This document shows, in pieces, positions 48,095-58,752 of a stretch of 64,000 nt of DNA. The stretch's first letter is position 1, and the number at the start of each line of letters is the position of its first letter. The notes under the pieces were generated by a model. The model made no database searches. It worked only from the letters and a program-made list of their open reading frames with translations, and was not told where the DNA came from. A program made the position numbers and the translations under genes. The DNA is from Cymodocea nodosa (taxonomy: Eukaryota > Streptophyta > Magnoliopsida > Alismatales > Cymodoceaceae), in NCBI GenBank assembly GCA_036874045.1, contig CM072335.1:5228001-5292000 (forward strand). Reading direction: 5' to 3'.

Positions 48095-48187
48095 CTCGTG
48101 GAGTTAACTTAAGTCCACGAGGATAGTCCGTTGAGTTAGCCATAACTCAACGAACTTAGTCCGTTGAGTTAACTGTAACTCAACGGA
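48095..48187 (+). repeat. Triple perfect hairpin array in LTR
   Basis: Three successive inverted repeats: CTCGTGGA (48095) with TCCACGAG (48114); CGTTGAGTTA (48129) with TAACTCAACG (48143); TCCGTTGAGTTA (48160) with TAACTCAACGGA (48176). Loops are 4 to 11 bases. Homologous arrays occur in the other Athila-type LTRs. Confidence 0.9.
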
Positions 48188-48459
48188 GTGCTTATAGAAT
48201 ATAAATTTGAATTGTTCACAATTAAACATTTCTTAAATTCGTCAACAATTCCCTATGGAATCGACTTGTACTTGCACACTCATACAATAGACACTATGTA
48301 CTTGCAGTTAAAGTACAAATTGAAATTAATATCTAAATTGTATTAACGGTTGTTTGTTTACTTCTAAAAGAAAGAATAGGCATAAAGATAAATTAACTAA
48401 GTAAAAATAGAAGTAATAAATCCAAATTTTTCTAGTGTAGTGCTGGGAAAACCCGAACA

Positions 48460-49089
48460 ACACTTCATATGAAGTTCCATAAACAGTAAAATCATCCATA
48501 AATATTTCTAAAAAATCTTTAGTCATCCTAGTGAATATGCCCTACATACACCTTTGAAAGGTGGTTGGTGCATTGCATAATCTAAATGGCATTCTCTTAA
48601 AAGCATAAGTTCCATTAGGACAAGTGAAAGTTGTTTTCTCTTGATCCTCTAATGCTACTGAGACTTGGTTATATCTTGAATACCCATCTAGGAAATAAAA
48701 ATATTTTTGCCTTGCTAATTTTTCTAGCATTTGATTTATAAAAGGTAAGGGAAAATGATCTTTCCTAGTCACAACATTCAGCTTTCTATAATCTATACAC
48801 ACTCTCCAGCCTGATTGAATTCTAGTAGATATCAAGTCCTGACTTTCATTTCTAATAACTGTTAATCCTAATTTCTTGGGAACGGAACTACATGGATTGG
48901 ACTAACCCATGAGCTATCAAAAATAAGATAAATTATGTCATTATCTAACCATTTCACTATTTCCTTCCTAACTACTTCTTTAAGGTTTGGATTTAATCTC
49001 CTCTCAGGAATTCTAATAGGTTTAGCATTTTCTTCTAAGTATATGTGGTGACAGCATAAAGTTGCACTTAACCCTTTTATATCAGTCAT
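48460..49089 (-). pseudogene. Athila-type pol: RT N-terminal half
   Basis: RT fingers and palm: NPNLKEVVRKEIVKWLDNDI, a segment ending VSPIHVVP, a frameshift near 48860, then GWRVCIDYRKLN, TRKDHFPLPFINQMLEKLA, QEKTTFTCPNGTYAFKRMPF and NAPTTFQRCM. The catalytic FMDDF lies near 48490-48504. In RMPF-RLCNAP the usual Gly is replaced by Arg. Apart from one frameshift it is close to Athila consensus. Confidence 0.92.
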
Positions 49090-49479
49090 AGTCTAGCCTA
49101 TTGCTTCTTTATAAGTTTTTACTACATCTTTTAATTTAGCAATTTGATCCTCTTTTAAATCTGAAGTAATAATGATTGGACATGTTCGTTTTTCTTCCAA
49201 AAATATATATGTTAATTCAAGAGGTAAATGTTTTAATTCTAAATGTTGCCCATCAGAAGCTAGAGCTCCTAATTGAACATCATCATTTTCTAAATTAATT
49301 TCTTCCTGATCTCCTTTTATATTTATGCTTTCACTTTCTTCTAAAGTTTCAAAATTTAGTTGCCTATTTAATTCTTCTTGAATCACATCATCTAGCATAT
49401 CTCCTTTATCCTCTAAAAAGTCTATAGTATGTAAAGACATTTCTAACTCCTCAAACTTTCCTGGTTTGAAAATGTTTAA
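49090..49479 (-). pseudogene. Athila-type pol: protease to RT linker
   Basis: Acidic linker with LKHLPLELTYIFLEEKRTCPIIITSDL, the usual Athila segment before RT. In frame with the protease. Confidence 0.75.
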
Positions 49480-49990
49480 TTAAGTATCCTCATTACCATA
49501 TGCTAACTTCATTACTCCAGTTTTACAATTAATAATAGCCCTTGATGTTGCTAAAAATGGTCTTCCCAAAATTAAAGATGTATAACTATCTTTATGCTTA
49601 ATTTGTTGGGAATCCAAATTTACAATATCAATAGGATATATGAAGTTTTTGATTTTAATTAAGACATCCTCTATATTTCCTCTAAGGTATCTTATACTTC
49701 TGTCAGTTAATTGAATAACAGTTCTAGTAGGAATTAAGCCTTCTAATCCGAAGGATGCAAATATATCACTTGGCATAACATTTATACTTGCACCTAGGTC
49801 TATTAAGGTTCTTTTTAGAATGGTATCTCCTATGGTGCATGATATAACAAGAATTCCAGGATCAAATAACTTTTTAGGAATTTGAGGTAGAAATAGGGAA
49901 TTACTTTGCTCAGCTAAAAAGAATTTCCTTAAAACTTTTCACTCTCTTTTCTTAGTACACCAATTCTTAAGAAATTTAGCACAAGGTGGC
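49480..49990 (-). pseudogene. Athila-type pol: aspartic protease
   Basis: Upstream block FFLAEQSNSLFLPQIPKKL, then the active-site segment TLIDLGASINVMP with DLGAS at 49786-49800, followed by LGRPFLATSRAIINCKTG. It processes Gag-Pol. In the same frame as the flanking linker regions. Confidence 0.85.
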
Positions 49991-50994
49991 ATTTTCTGTA
50001 ATAAGTCTAACAAAGGAATGTTAACTTGTACTTTTTCAAAAATTTCTCTAATTTTTTCTTATTTTTTAGGAAATGTTTGTTGTAATCTTTCAGGATAGGG
50101 TGCTAATGATTGTGATTTAAAAGATTCTTTTTCTTTCATTTGATTTGTTTGATCATTTTTAGTCTCATTTTTAGATTCAGATTTTTCTTCATTGATTTCT
50201 ATATTTTCAAATATTACATTTTCATTATCATTTTGATTTTTGCTCTTATCCACCTTCATATTATTTTCGTTTTGAAATCTTGGTGGTATATCAGTTCCAG
50301 ATCTTAATGTTATACATACATCTTCCAGATTTCTGTTACTTTCTTGATGTTATTGTATATCATTTTCATGATTATGATCTTCAACTATTTTTAGTTTTAA
50401 ATTGCATTCTTTAAACTCTATTGCATTGGTATTTTCTTTTGTTTGTATGTCTTGCAAATTATGCATATCTGTAACAATAAAGTTTTCATTTGTGTTTTCC
50501 AATTGAATAACTTGTAATTTCATTGTAAATTCATCCAATGCTTTTAGTTTTCTTTCCAGATTATCTAATCTCATTGCATTCAATTTTTGATCAATTTTCA
50601 TTATGGGTTTTTCAGTTTCATAAATGATATCAATTTTAGGTTCTAAATATGCTTCCTTATAGTTTAATTGATTGACTTCTTGTTGCTGACACATATATTA
50701 TTCCAGTTTGTCCATGTTTTTCTCTAACCTACGCTCTAGTCTGTCATACCTATCCCAAACCTCATTGTCTCTCAACATACTACATATTCTAAGCTGACCA
50801 TTAGTTGGGTAAACCATAGGATTTTCATACTTAGATCTATTATAGTGAAGATAATTCATTTATTGTTCATGTGATCTAACCATCTACAATCGTCTCAGTT
50901 TCAAACAATCAGAAATGTCGTGACCTTCCAAATTACAGAATTCACATATGCTAATTATAGGTTTCAGAAATCTTTGAGCATAAGCATATGCCAT
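49991..50994 (-). pseudogene. Athila-type gag C-terminal part with zinc knuckle
   Basis: Frame begins with ATG at 50994, only about 85 bp after the primer site. A CCHC zinc knuckle (CEFCNLEGHDISDC, 50946-50905) comes almost at once, then a TAG. Charged linker and coiled-coil-like sequence with ITLRSGTDIPPRF lead into the protease. The capsid (Retrotrans_gag) domain that should precede the knuckle is absent. It is in the same frame as the protease. Confidence 0.75.
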
Positions 50995-51077
50995 ATTCTC
51001 AATTATAGAAGAAAACACACAAAACTCCTCTTGCTATTAGAACAAAATAGCACTCATAGTTGCTTAGCTTCTCAATG

Positions 51078-51093
51078 CCCGACAACGGCGCCA
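51078..51093 (-). other. Primer binding site, tRNA-Asp type (copy 1)
   Basis: TGGCGCCGTTGTCGGG on the minus strand; one mismatch to the complement of the tRNA-Asp 3' end (TGGCGCCGTTGCCGGG), the usual Athila primer site. Confidence 0.85.
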
Positions 51094-51108
51094 GAAAACT
51101 TGTATTGA

Positions 51109-51779
51109 TGTGAAAGGTTAGATCAGACAACTAGTCCCCGACAACGGCGCCAGAAAACTTGTCTATTGGGTTCGTTAACTTCTATTTTTACTTGTTTAAT
51201 TTGTCTTTAGGCTTATATCAATAATTACTTTTAGAAGTAAACTAACAACCTTTCACACAAATTAGATATTAATTCCAATTTATATTTTAACTACAAGTGC
51301 ACAGTGTATATTGTATTTGTGTGCAAGTATAGGTCGATCCCATAGAGATTAAGTAAGAATTGTGTACTGTTCCGATTTTAATAATGTAATTTATGTGTTC
51401 AGTAAGCACTCTGTTGAGTTATAGTTAACACAACGGACTAAGTTCATGGAGTTATGGCTAACTCAATGAACTAACCTTATGGACTTAAGTTAACTTCACA
51501 AGTCTATCTTTCCAGTTAAATACTACTATTTACAGAGGAATTCGACCAACCATTGGGTAGTTTCACAGATTGTAAATAACATCAATTAAGCTCTTTAATG
51601 CTAGTTAATATTAGATTTATCATTAAGCAACACTAATATTCAGATATTTCAAATAGTAACCATTAAAATTTTTAAGTATCTGGAACAAATCACTTTCAGT
51701 AAACTATAAAACTATTTTCTATTTTCTAAATCAAACAAACATAAAACATTTACAATACTGACAAAGATAACATTACTCA
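51109..51779 (-). repeat. Athila-type 5' LTR (subfamily B), partial
   Basis: The LTR end nearest the primer site, matching 33865-34520. The distal part is missing: at 51779/51780 it is joined to plus-strand gag sequence. Dyads at 51407-51505. Confidence 0.82.
51137..51152 (-). other. Primer binding site, duplicated copy
   Basis: Same 16 bases as 51078-51093, 59 bp away, within a direct repeat of about 26 bp (gacaacggcgccagaaaact core). It lies inside what should be the LTR end. Confidence 0.7.
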
Positions 51780-51903
51780 TTTCAATAAGTAGGAATCAAT
51801 AGAAGTTAGACCTACTAGAGGATTGTTAATTCAAGTAGTACTTAACCTTTTGAATAGAATTGTTAATGAAATTGATACCTCCTATGGACAGGAAGTTGAA
51901 TGA
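51780..51903 (+). pseudogene. Athila-type gag C-terminal fragment
   Basis: Matches the end of the gag at 39092-39220 (RRLP..VP, NRTVNEIDTSYG) with TGA at 51901-51903. It directly abuts the truncated inverted LTR at 51779. The F-box gene follows after 226 bp, as on the minus strand. Confidence 0.75.
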
Positions 51904-52129
51904 AGTAGCACAATTATTAGCAACTATGTATAATATAGTAAGTAGAAAAATATAAAAAGAAAAAAATGAAAGTTTAATTATAGTTTGTAATACCATAGAG
52001 TTATTACTTAACTCAATGAACTTAGTTCGTTGAGTTATGACCTAACTCCATGGAGGTATGTAAGTAGCTATGTTAATTTTATCTCTGTTTAAATTTTGTT
52101 TATGTTGTTAAAATACAGAATTACAACAG
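51904..52129 (+). promoter_or_regulatory. gag-to-F-box gap, plus-strand copy
   Basis: TATAATATA at 51929-51937, dyads at 51993-52055 (ttcgttgagtta and taactcaatg) and a possible splice acceptor aatacag near 52118. Counterpart of 38875-39091. Confidence 0.45.
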
Positions 52130-53301
52130 ATGGAATTGATGGGATTACCATTAGATGCACTAAGGGAAGTATTAAGTAACTTATCAGCTAAAGATCTATG
52201 TAGATTGTGTTGTGTGTCAAGACAAATTAAAGAATATGTTAGAGAAAAATATTTTCATCGACTACAAGCTGCAAAGATGACTAATATTAGAGATGAATTT
52301 TTATGGAAGTCATTTAATCATAGTTCAATAAGTTATGAATATCTGAACATAGAAGAAACTACTAGAATTCCACCTAATACATTAGAAGGAATAGATCATA
52401 TTATGGGGATAGATGAAGGTTTGATTATTTACAAAACCAAACCAATGTTTGCTATTCTGTTACCTGATATTTTGATTAGAAATCCTATTACTAGAGAAGA
52501 AAGGAATATAAGAAGGCCTAATAGATTTGAAGTACCAACTGAAAATTGTGGGTCAACTTTAACATTTTCTGATAAAAATTTGACCATTCCTAAAAAATTG
52601 TATTACTGGAGACCAACTAGAAATTGGGATGAAGATCTATGTTTAAGTGTATATAATTTTTTGAATAGATCTTGGAATGAAAATATTATAATATATTTAG
52701 GAGAGAAAGCATTAGTTAACAATATACATGTCATACTTGATGGATATATCAATTGCATTTAGATCTGATTTATACATAGTGAGCATAGACAGTTATGATG
52801 ATGAATTTATAGAAATATTACTTATACCTAATGATATAGTTGAACCACCATCTACAGAACATGATAAAATTCAATTAGGAGTGTGGTATAATGAACATGA
52901 TGATCCTACTTTATGTCTTGTAAGATGGTGGGATGAACTGATGAATATGGAAGTGGCTAAGACCTAAATATTTCTGAATATTTGATGAATATTAAAAATT
53001 TCAAATATGGATTAAGAAAGACCTAAATGAATGGAAGTGGAAAAATGAATATATTGAAATATATGTAGAAATAGAAGCAACTAAATTATCTTGAAACAAA
53101 AAAGGAACCATTTCTGCATTTCAATTCGTTAATGATAATACACTTGTATTTAGTGTTGATAACATACTACAAGTTTACAAGTTAAAAAGGGAAGTAGACT
53201 GCATTAAAACAGAATTAATAGCAAGAAGAATTATGCCTAAAGGTTTTTCTTGGACTAACATGTTTATTCCATTTGTCACTACTTTTCAATCATGTTCTTA
53301 A
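52130..53301 (+). pseudogene. F-box protein gene carried by an Athila-type element, copy 2
   Basis: Same protein as copy 1; by eye about four residues in five match. F-box at codons 1-45 (LPLDALREVLSNLSAKDLCRLCCVSRQI), the ILIRNPITREE block, and YYWRPTRNWDEDL intact where copy 1 has a stop. A deletion of about 14 bases near 52752 shifts the frame. A rearranged segment near 52940-53000 (duplicated gaatat-type sequence) breaks it again. The C-terminus (VDNILQVYKLKRE, IARRIMPK) reaches the same end, stop at 53299-53301. Its damage differs from copy 1, so the two decayed independently. Confidence 0.85.
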
Positions 53302-55100
53302 ATTGTGATTTTGTATTTTTAATGTTGTGTGTATTCTGCATTTATTTTTAGAAAAAAAAAAAGTAAAAAGTAAACTTTTAGTTTATGTTTTATTTATCTT
53401 ACAAGAAAAATGAAAAATATAATATCAATTTAGTTTGTTGGTATCTATTCTGAGAAACCAATTGAATTGCTTGTGAGCCACCAAAGGTATAGGAGCTTGG
53501 GTTCTACACAAGGCACTAATTTAACAATTTATGTTTTGTTGTTAGTTGTTATTTTGTTATATATTTTGCTTTTACTTGTGAATGAAAAGTTTTTCAAGCA
53601 TAATTCATAGAGTTATTTATTAACTCAACAAATTAAGTTCATTGAGTTAGGTGCTAAGTCAATGAAACATTATTCATGCTTACTAACATTTACTATAAAT
53701 CTTTTACATTGAGGACAATGCAAAATGTAGGTAAGGGGGGGAGGCAATTAGATTAAAATCCAAGTAATCTTGTTAAGTAGAGTAATTAGGATTGTGCTAC
53801 AAAATTCTATGGAAATTGAAAATCTTTTATGAATTTTGCTGTAACTTTTTGAAATTTCCTATAATTATCTAAAATCTTTCGATAGCTGAAATTGAAATTT
53901 TTTTTTTTTGAGAACTATAACTACCTGAATGTTATATTTAGAATCTTATATAAGATGCTACAAAATTTTAATATTAAGACAAATTTAGATATAGTATTTT
54001 ATGTTTTTACTGAATTTTGAGTTTAACAATTTTAAAAAGAAATTAGAATGCTTAACTGAAACTCAAGAAATTATCTGAAATCCTAAAAGAGCTGAGATGT
54101 TGATTTTTGGATTAAATGAAATGCATATGATTAAGGATACATTTAATTTGATTGATTAAACTTGTAGAATGATTTATGTGTAAATCTTATTAAACTATAG
54201 AAAAAGTATGAGCTTATTGATATGGATTCATAATTTTCAGTAGATTGTAGAAGTAGGATTATATGAGATTTGTGTTTTATTGCATTTGTATTAATGAAAT
54301 ACATATATATACTATGTTGAAAATAAAAAAGAGAGAAAAACTTTGAGAGTTTATTGATTTGTTTGATCACAAGCCTTTTATACTTGAGCAGATAGGTATA
54401 TACGAATTCTTGACTTGAAAAATGACTCTTTAAATCTAGCAACCTAAGATCCTAATTAGATTTGGGATTGCTGACTAAAAGCTCGATACATGGGTACACT
54501 AGAAAGCTCTTATATAATTCAAGCTTTTCAAGTTAACTTTTAAAGTAAAAATATACATATATTGTTCTGAAAAGGTAAAAGTGTTTTGTGAAGATACAAA
54601 TATCTTTTGAATCGAGTATATTCTCTGTTATTTATGATTACTGAAGTATGAATCTAGAATTAGACTTTTAAAGTTGTTTATCTTGAGATATAATTCATTA
54701 TTCTTCTTCTTTTAATCATATTGAGTTGAATTGTGTTTTGATTTGTATGCAGTTGAAATTTATTCTAGAAATCATATTGGAAAATTCAGGATAACAGATG
54801 TTTGAAAGAAAAAATTGATAATATAACTACCACCTATGTGATGCTAGTATATTTTATATGTAATTTACATATGTTTGAAATATATTTGCAGGTTGGAGAG
54901 GAAAAACTATGTTAAATTAGATTACTGAATTATATAGAATATCTTTATATTAATCTAATTTTAGTATTCTAAATATACAAAATGAAGAAATATTTTTCAT
55001 AAGGAATACTGATGTATGAAGGAAAGAATTAGTTTTAGCACTTTAGAAAGACCTGTTAACTAGATCATATGAGTTTGCTAAGGGACTAGCAAAAGCTAAG
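53302..55100 (+). other. Spacer between F-box copy 2 and PPT
   Basis: Counterpart of 35909-37734, with no coding signal. A dyad lies at 53605-53660, just upstream of a gtaaggggggg run near 53730. The last part, with cttgagcagataggtat and the agggactagca block, is conserved in all three element copies. Confidence 0.7.
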
Positions 55101-55111
55101 TATGGGGGAAG
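55101..55111 (+). other. Polypurine tract
   Basis: TATGGGGGAAG, directly before TGTTTAGAATG. Confidence 0.88.
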
Positions 55112-56033
55112 TGTTTAGAATGAAAAAGCACATAATATTAACGGTTAAATAATAGTTAATTGCATAATATTTAGCTTATCATATGAGAATTAAGCCATTA
55201 TGTTATAATTGCACTATTATATGCCTTAATGAAAGAATCTACATAATTTCAGAGAATTAGTGTTAATTAAGTATATTTTTGAACTGTCGATGAGTTATAG
55301 GCTTTCTAATTCCTATGTATTCGAAATGTCTATTATTTTAGAGAGTTACATTTCATGTACTGGATAGTTATGTTTTGAACACTTAAAGAATATTTTATTA
55401 TTTCATGAAGGACACGTGTTGTAACCTTAATACATGACTTAAGTGGATTTTCCATAAGTTAGATGATAACTATCTGAAATGTGTCTAAGTATCAGATAGT
55501 TAGGGTTACAAGTATCTGAAATACCTTTTTATCATAAGAATTACTAAGAACACATGTCGCGATCTGGAAACTTGACTTAAGTTATCTTTCAGAAAGTTAA
55601 ATGCTAACTATTCGAAATACATATAAGCATCAGATACTTATAGTTTTTAATTATTTGAAATATCTTTTTATTAGTAAGTTAGAATTATGCACATGTTGAA
55701 TTTAAATACTTTATTATGTCACGTGAGCTATACATGTTTAACTCGTTAGGTTAGCATAACTATACGCATTGAGTTACATTAACTCCATGGATCAGTTATT
55801 TTCTAACACGCCACTATAGTAGTTGTAGAAATAAGAAATTCAAAGGAAAACTATGATTGCACGTATCATGTAGGAATTAACTCATAGAATGAAGAAAGAA
55901 CCATCATTGATACGAATGAAGGAAATCCAATTGATCATTTAGGTAGAAGTAGTTACTACTGAAAGAAATATAAAAGAAAAGGAGAAAGATGAAGAGTGTG
56001 TGTGTGAAGGTGGAGGACCACGCTAACTATAGG
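55112..56033 (+). repeat. Athila-type 3' LTR, left half
   Basis: Begins TGTTTAGAATG and contains the U3 modules with CACGTG at 55413 and a CACATG variant about 138 bp later. TATAAAAG near 55968. Cut at 56033 by a copia-type LTR start. Confidence 0.82.
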
Positions 56034-56551
56034 TGTTAGGACCCTTGTATTTTGATAATGCAAAAACCTATGTGAGGAAGAAAATTGTATTTCACATATT
56101 AGATAATTCAACCAAAGAGCAAAAGGTAGATTAGTCAATACAGATAGTTTAGAATTTGCTATAAGTGATAAACAAGAAATCGAAAGGTTACCAGGCTTAA
56201 CTATCCAAAAGTGACAGAATTTTGATGAGTTACTAGGTTTAAGTATCTGATGAGTCAGTGTTAAGCAGCAGAATTACCATTAGACAGTTAGAAAATTAAC
56301 TATCTAAAAATACAAGGCATTTGGAGAGTTTTAAAGATAGTTAGCTGAATGATTAGAGAGTTAAAGCACTAGCAATCCAGAAGTTCAAGGAAATTGGAAA
56401 GTTAGGAAGGCTAACTATCTGAAACTTAAGTCATTAAATTACCCACATGCAGAAATCCAGAACAAAATCTTAAAAGGATTTTTCGGAGAGTTAGAAAGGT
56501 AACTATCCAAAAAATAAGAGGTTTCGAAAGGTTACAAATTTAACTATCTAT
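56034..56551 (+). repeat. Copia-type LTR, 5' fragment
   Basis: Starts TGTTAGGACCC and contains many AGTTA-type motifs with ctatccaaaa and gtttcgaaagg. Related to 33700-33864 in reverse. Interrupted at 56551 by another LTR. Confidence 0.6.
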
Positions 56552-57780
56552 TGTAGGATCGTTATATCACAAGAGGGGGGGTGAATTGTGTCTTTAGTAA
56601 TTAAAATTACTAGCGAATAAAACAAGAGCACAAAGCACTCGTAAATAAAATTCTATTCTTTATAAACTTTAAAGAAAGAATTTACAATATCTTTTCAGCT
56701 CAATTCCCTTCTTGACGGTTTTGATACAATAATGTCTAATATACAATTCAAATAGAAAATGAAGTCCTTATTTAAAACTAATTTCGAATTGTATAAAACC
56801 TGATCTTTATGCATGTAGCTTCTTTCCTTCTTTTTGCTCAGCTTCTGTATGTCTTCTTCTCCAATTGTCGAATTTCCAAACTTCTTGCATTTGTAGCTCC
56901 TTTTCTGAAATTGCTTGGAATTTTGAACTTCTTCTAATGTTAGAGAATTTTTCTAGATATGAATATTCAAACTTGATTTTTCAGTTTGGGATCTGGATTG
57001 AATATTCAGACTTGGTTTTTGAGATTGGGATCCTCATTGTAATGTAGCTTGTACTCTCTATTAGTAGTCGAACTATAACTTCACGTTCAGCATGTTCATC
57101 CACTTAATCCATAATCTACGTTCAAATTATCCATAATTTCCACTATCTTTTTGAATTTCCACTATGTCCACTATCATTTTGAATTTCCACGATCTCCACT
57201 CGTAGATTCACTGAAACTTTATCTTCTTGGAGTTTTGTAGAATATCTTCAAAGTCTTCATTTTAGTCGAACACTTATCCTTTAAGTCCTATAAAAACTCG
57301 AATACTTATCTGTAACTCTTCGAGTTTTTGCACCTACAAAACATGTGACTAAACAAGGAAAACTTATTTGTTCATTAGTCATTTTATAAAACTCAAATAG
57401 TTATCTATCCATGCATATAAAAACTTGAACAGTTATGTAAGTCTTCGATTTTCATTACCGAACGCACATGGAAAACACATGATAACTTAAAACATTAAAA
57501 ACACATGTGTAGATAACTTAACTATACGAGTTTTTAATATAACTCTTCGACTAAATCAAAACGTTAACTATCTGAAAGTTTAACTGTCTAAAATTCTAAC
57601 TATCCGAAAACTTTAACTATTCGAAAATCTAACTATCCGAAAGTTAACTATCCAAAATTTTAAATGAAACTTTCCAATAACTTGTCAACATTTAATTACG
57701 TGACTATTATACTTAGAAAATATTATTTAGACTTATTGAAAAACTTTAATAAAGTACTTATCATCAAAACAAAATTCATA
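56552..57780 (-). repeat. SIRE-like copia LTR, reverse orientation
   Basis: Begins TGTAGGATCG with the cacaagagggggggtgaatt block (reverse of the C2 LTR end) and continues colinear with the reversed C2 LTR, including cactcgtagattcac and the reversed TATA region. The far end near 57760-57780 is degraded, with tcatcaaaac in place of the canonical terminus. Confidence 0.75.
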
Positions 57781-58741
57781 TTGATTATGAGCTCACTATT
57801 TGTATTATAAACAAAATATTATAAACAAAATTCATATTATTTATACTTAGAATGATTTATGTGTAGATCTTATTAAACTACAGAAAAAGTATGAGCTCAC
57901 TGTTATGGATTCATATGTTCAGTAAATGATAGAAGCAGGATTATATGAGATTGGTGTTTTACTTCATCTGTATTAATGAAATACGTACATATACAGTATG
58001 TGATTAATGCTTTGTTTTGTGTGTATTTAAAAAAAAAAAAAAGAGTTTATTGACTTGTTTGATCATGAGCCTTTTGTACTTGAGCAGATAGGTATGTAAG
58101 GATTGTTGCCCTAAAAAAAAAAAAGGACTCTTGAAATTTGGCAACCTAAGATCCTAATCAAATCTAGGATTGTTGACTGAAAGCTCATTACATGGGTACA
58201 TTAGAAAGCTCATGTATGATTCAAGCTTGTCAAATTAACTTTTAAAGTATAAAAGAAAAAAAGAAGAAAAAAAAAACATATACTGTTCTGAAAAGATACA
58301 AGTGTTTTGTGAAATATAGATATCTTATGAATCGAGTATATTTTATGTTATCTAGAATTGCTAAAATATGAATCTGGAATTGACTTTTGAAGTTGTTTTA
58401 ATGGAGATACAATTCTTTATTCTACTTGTCTTAATCATATTGAATTGGATTGTACTATGATTCGTATGTTGAATTTTCTTCTAGAAATCTTATTGGAAAA
58501 TTCAAGATGATAGATGATGAAAAGAAGAACAAACGATAATATAATTAACACCTATGTGATGATGATATACTTCGTATGTAATTTGCATATATTCTAAGTA
58601 TATTTGCAAGTTGATTACTGAAACATACATATATATTTTTATGCTGAACAGAAGAAAAAAAAAGAGAGGAATTAATTCTAGCACTTTTTGAAAGACTAAT
58701 TAATTAGATCTTAGTTTGCTAAGGGACTAGCAAAATTTAGG
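57781..58741 (+). other. Athila-type spacer, 3' part
   Basis: Aligns with the last 0.9 kb of the spacer at 54165-55100 (same gatcatgagcctttt and cttgagcagata blocks). No coding signal. Confidence 0.7.
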
Positions 58742-58752
58742 TATGGGGGAAG
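58742..58752 (+). other. Polypurine tract
   Basis: TATGGGGGAAG next to the LTR start at 58753. Confidence 0.88.

Larger units (their letters stand above)
46448..48459 (+). mobile_element. Solo Athila-type LTR inserted in the RT of another Athila-type element
   Basis: 2,012 bp from TGTTTAGAATG to CCGAACA, flanked by the duplication ACACT at 46443-46447 and 48460-48464. Subfamily A. TATA box at 47377-47384. Five CACGTG G-boxes at 46775, 46912, 47049, 47079 and 47122. Triple hairpin array at 48095-48187. Inserted opposite to the host element. It splits RT between the catalytic FMDDF box and the connection. Confidence 0.96.

Noticed and set aside
48095..48187. CRISPR-like repeat array
   Set aside because: The repeats are inverted pairs with 4 to 11-base loops and no regular spacers, in a plant LTR.
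51078..51152. Partial tRNA-Asp gene
   Set aside because: Only the 16-base complement of the tRNA 3' end is present, in the correct place for a primer binding site; no cloverleaf follows.
51700..51860. Autointegration scar at 51779/51780
   Set aside because: Self-integration should join an LTR terminus to internal DNA; here the break lies inside the LTR, so ordinary rearrangement is more likely.
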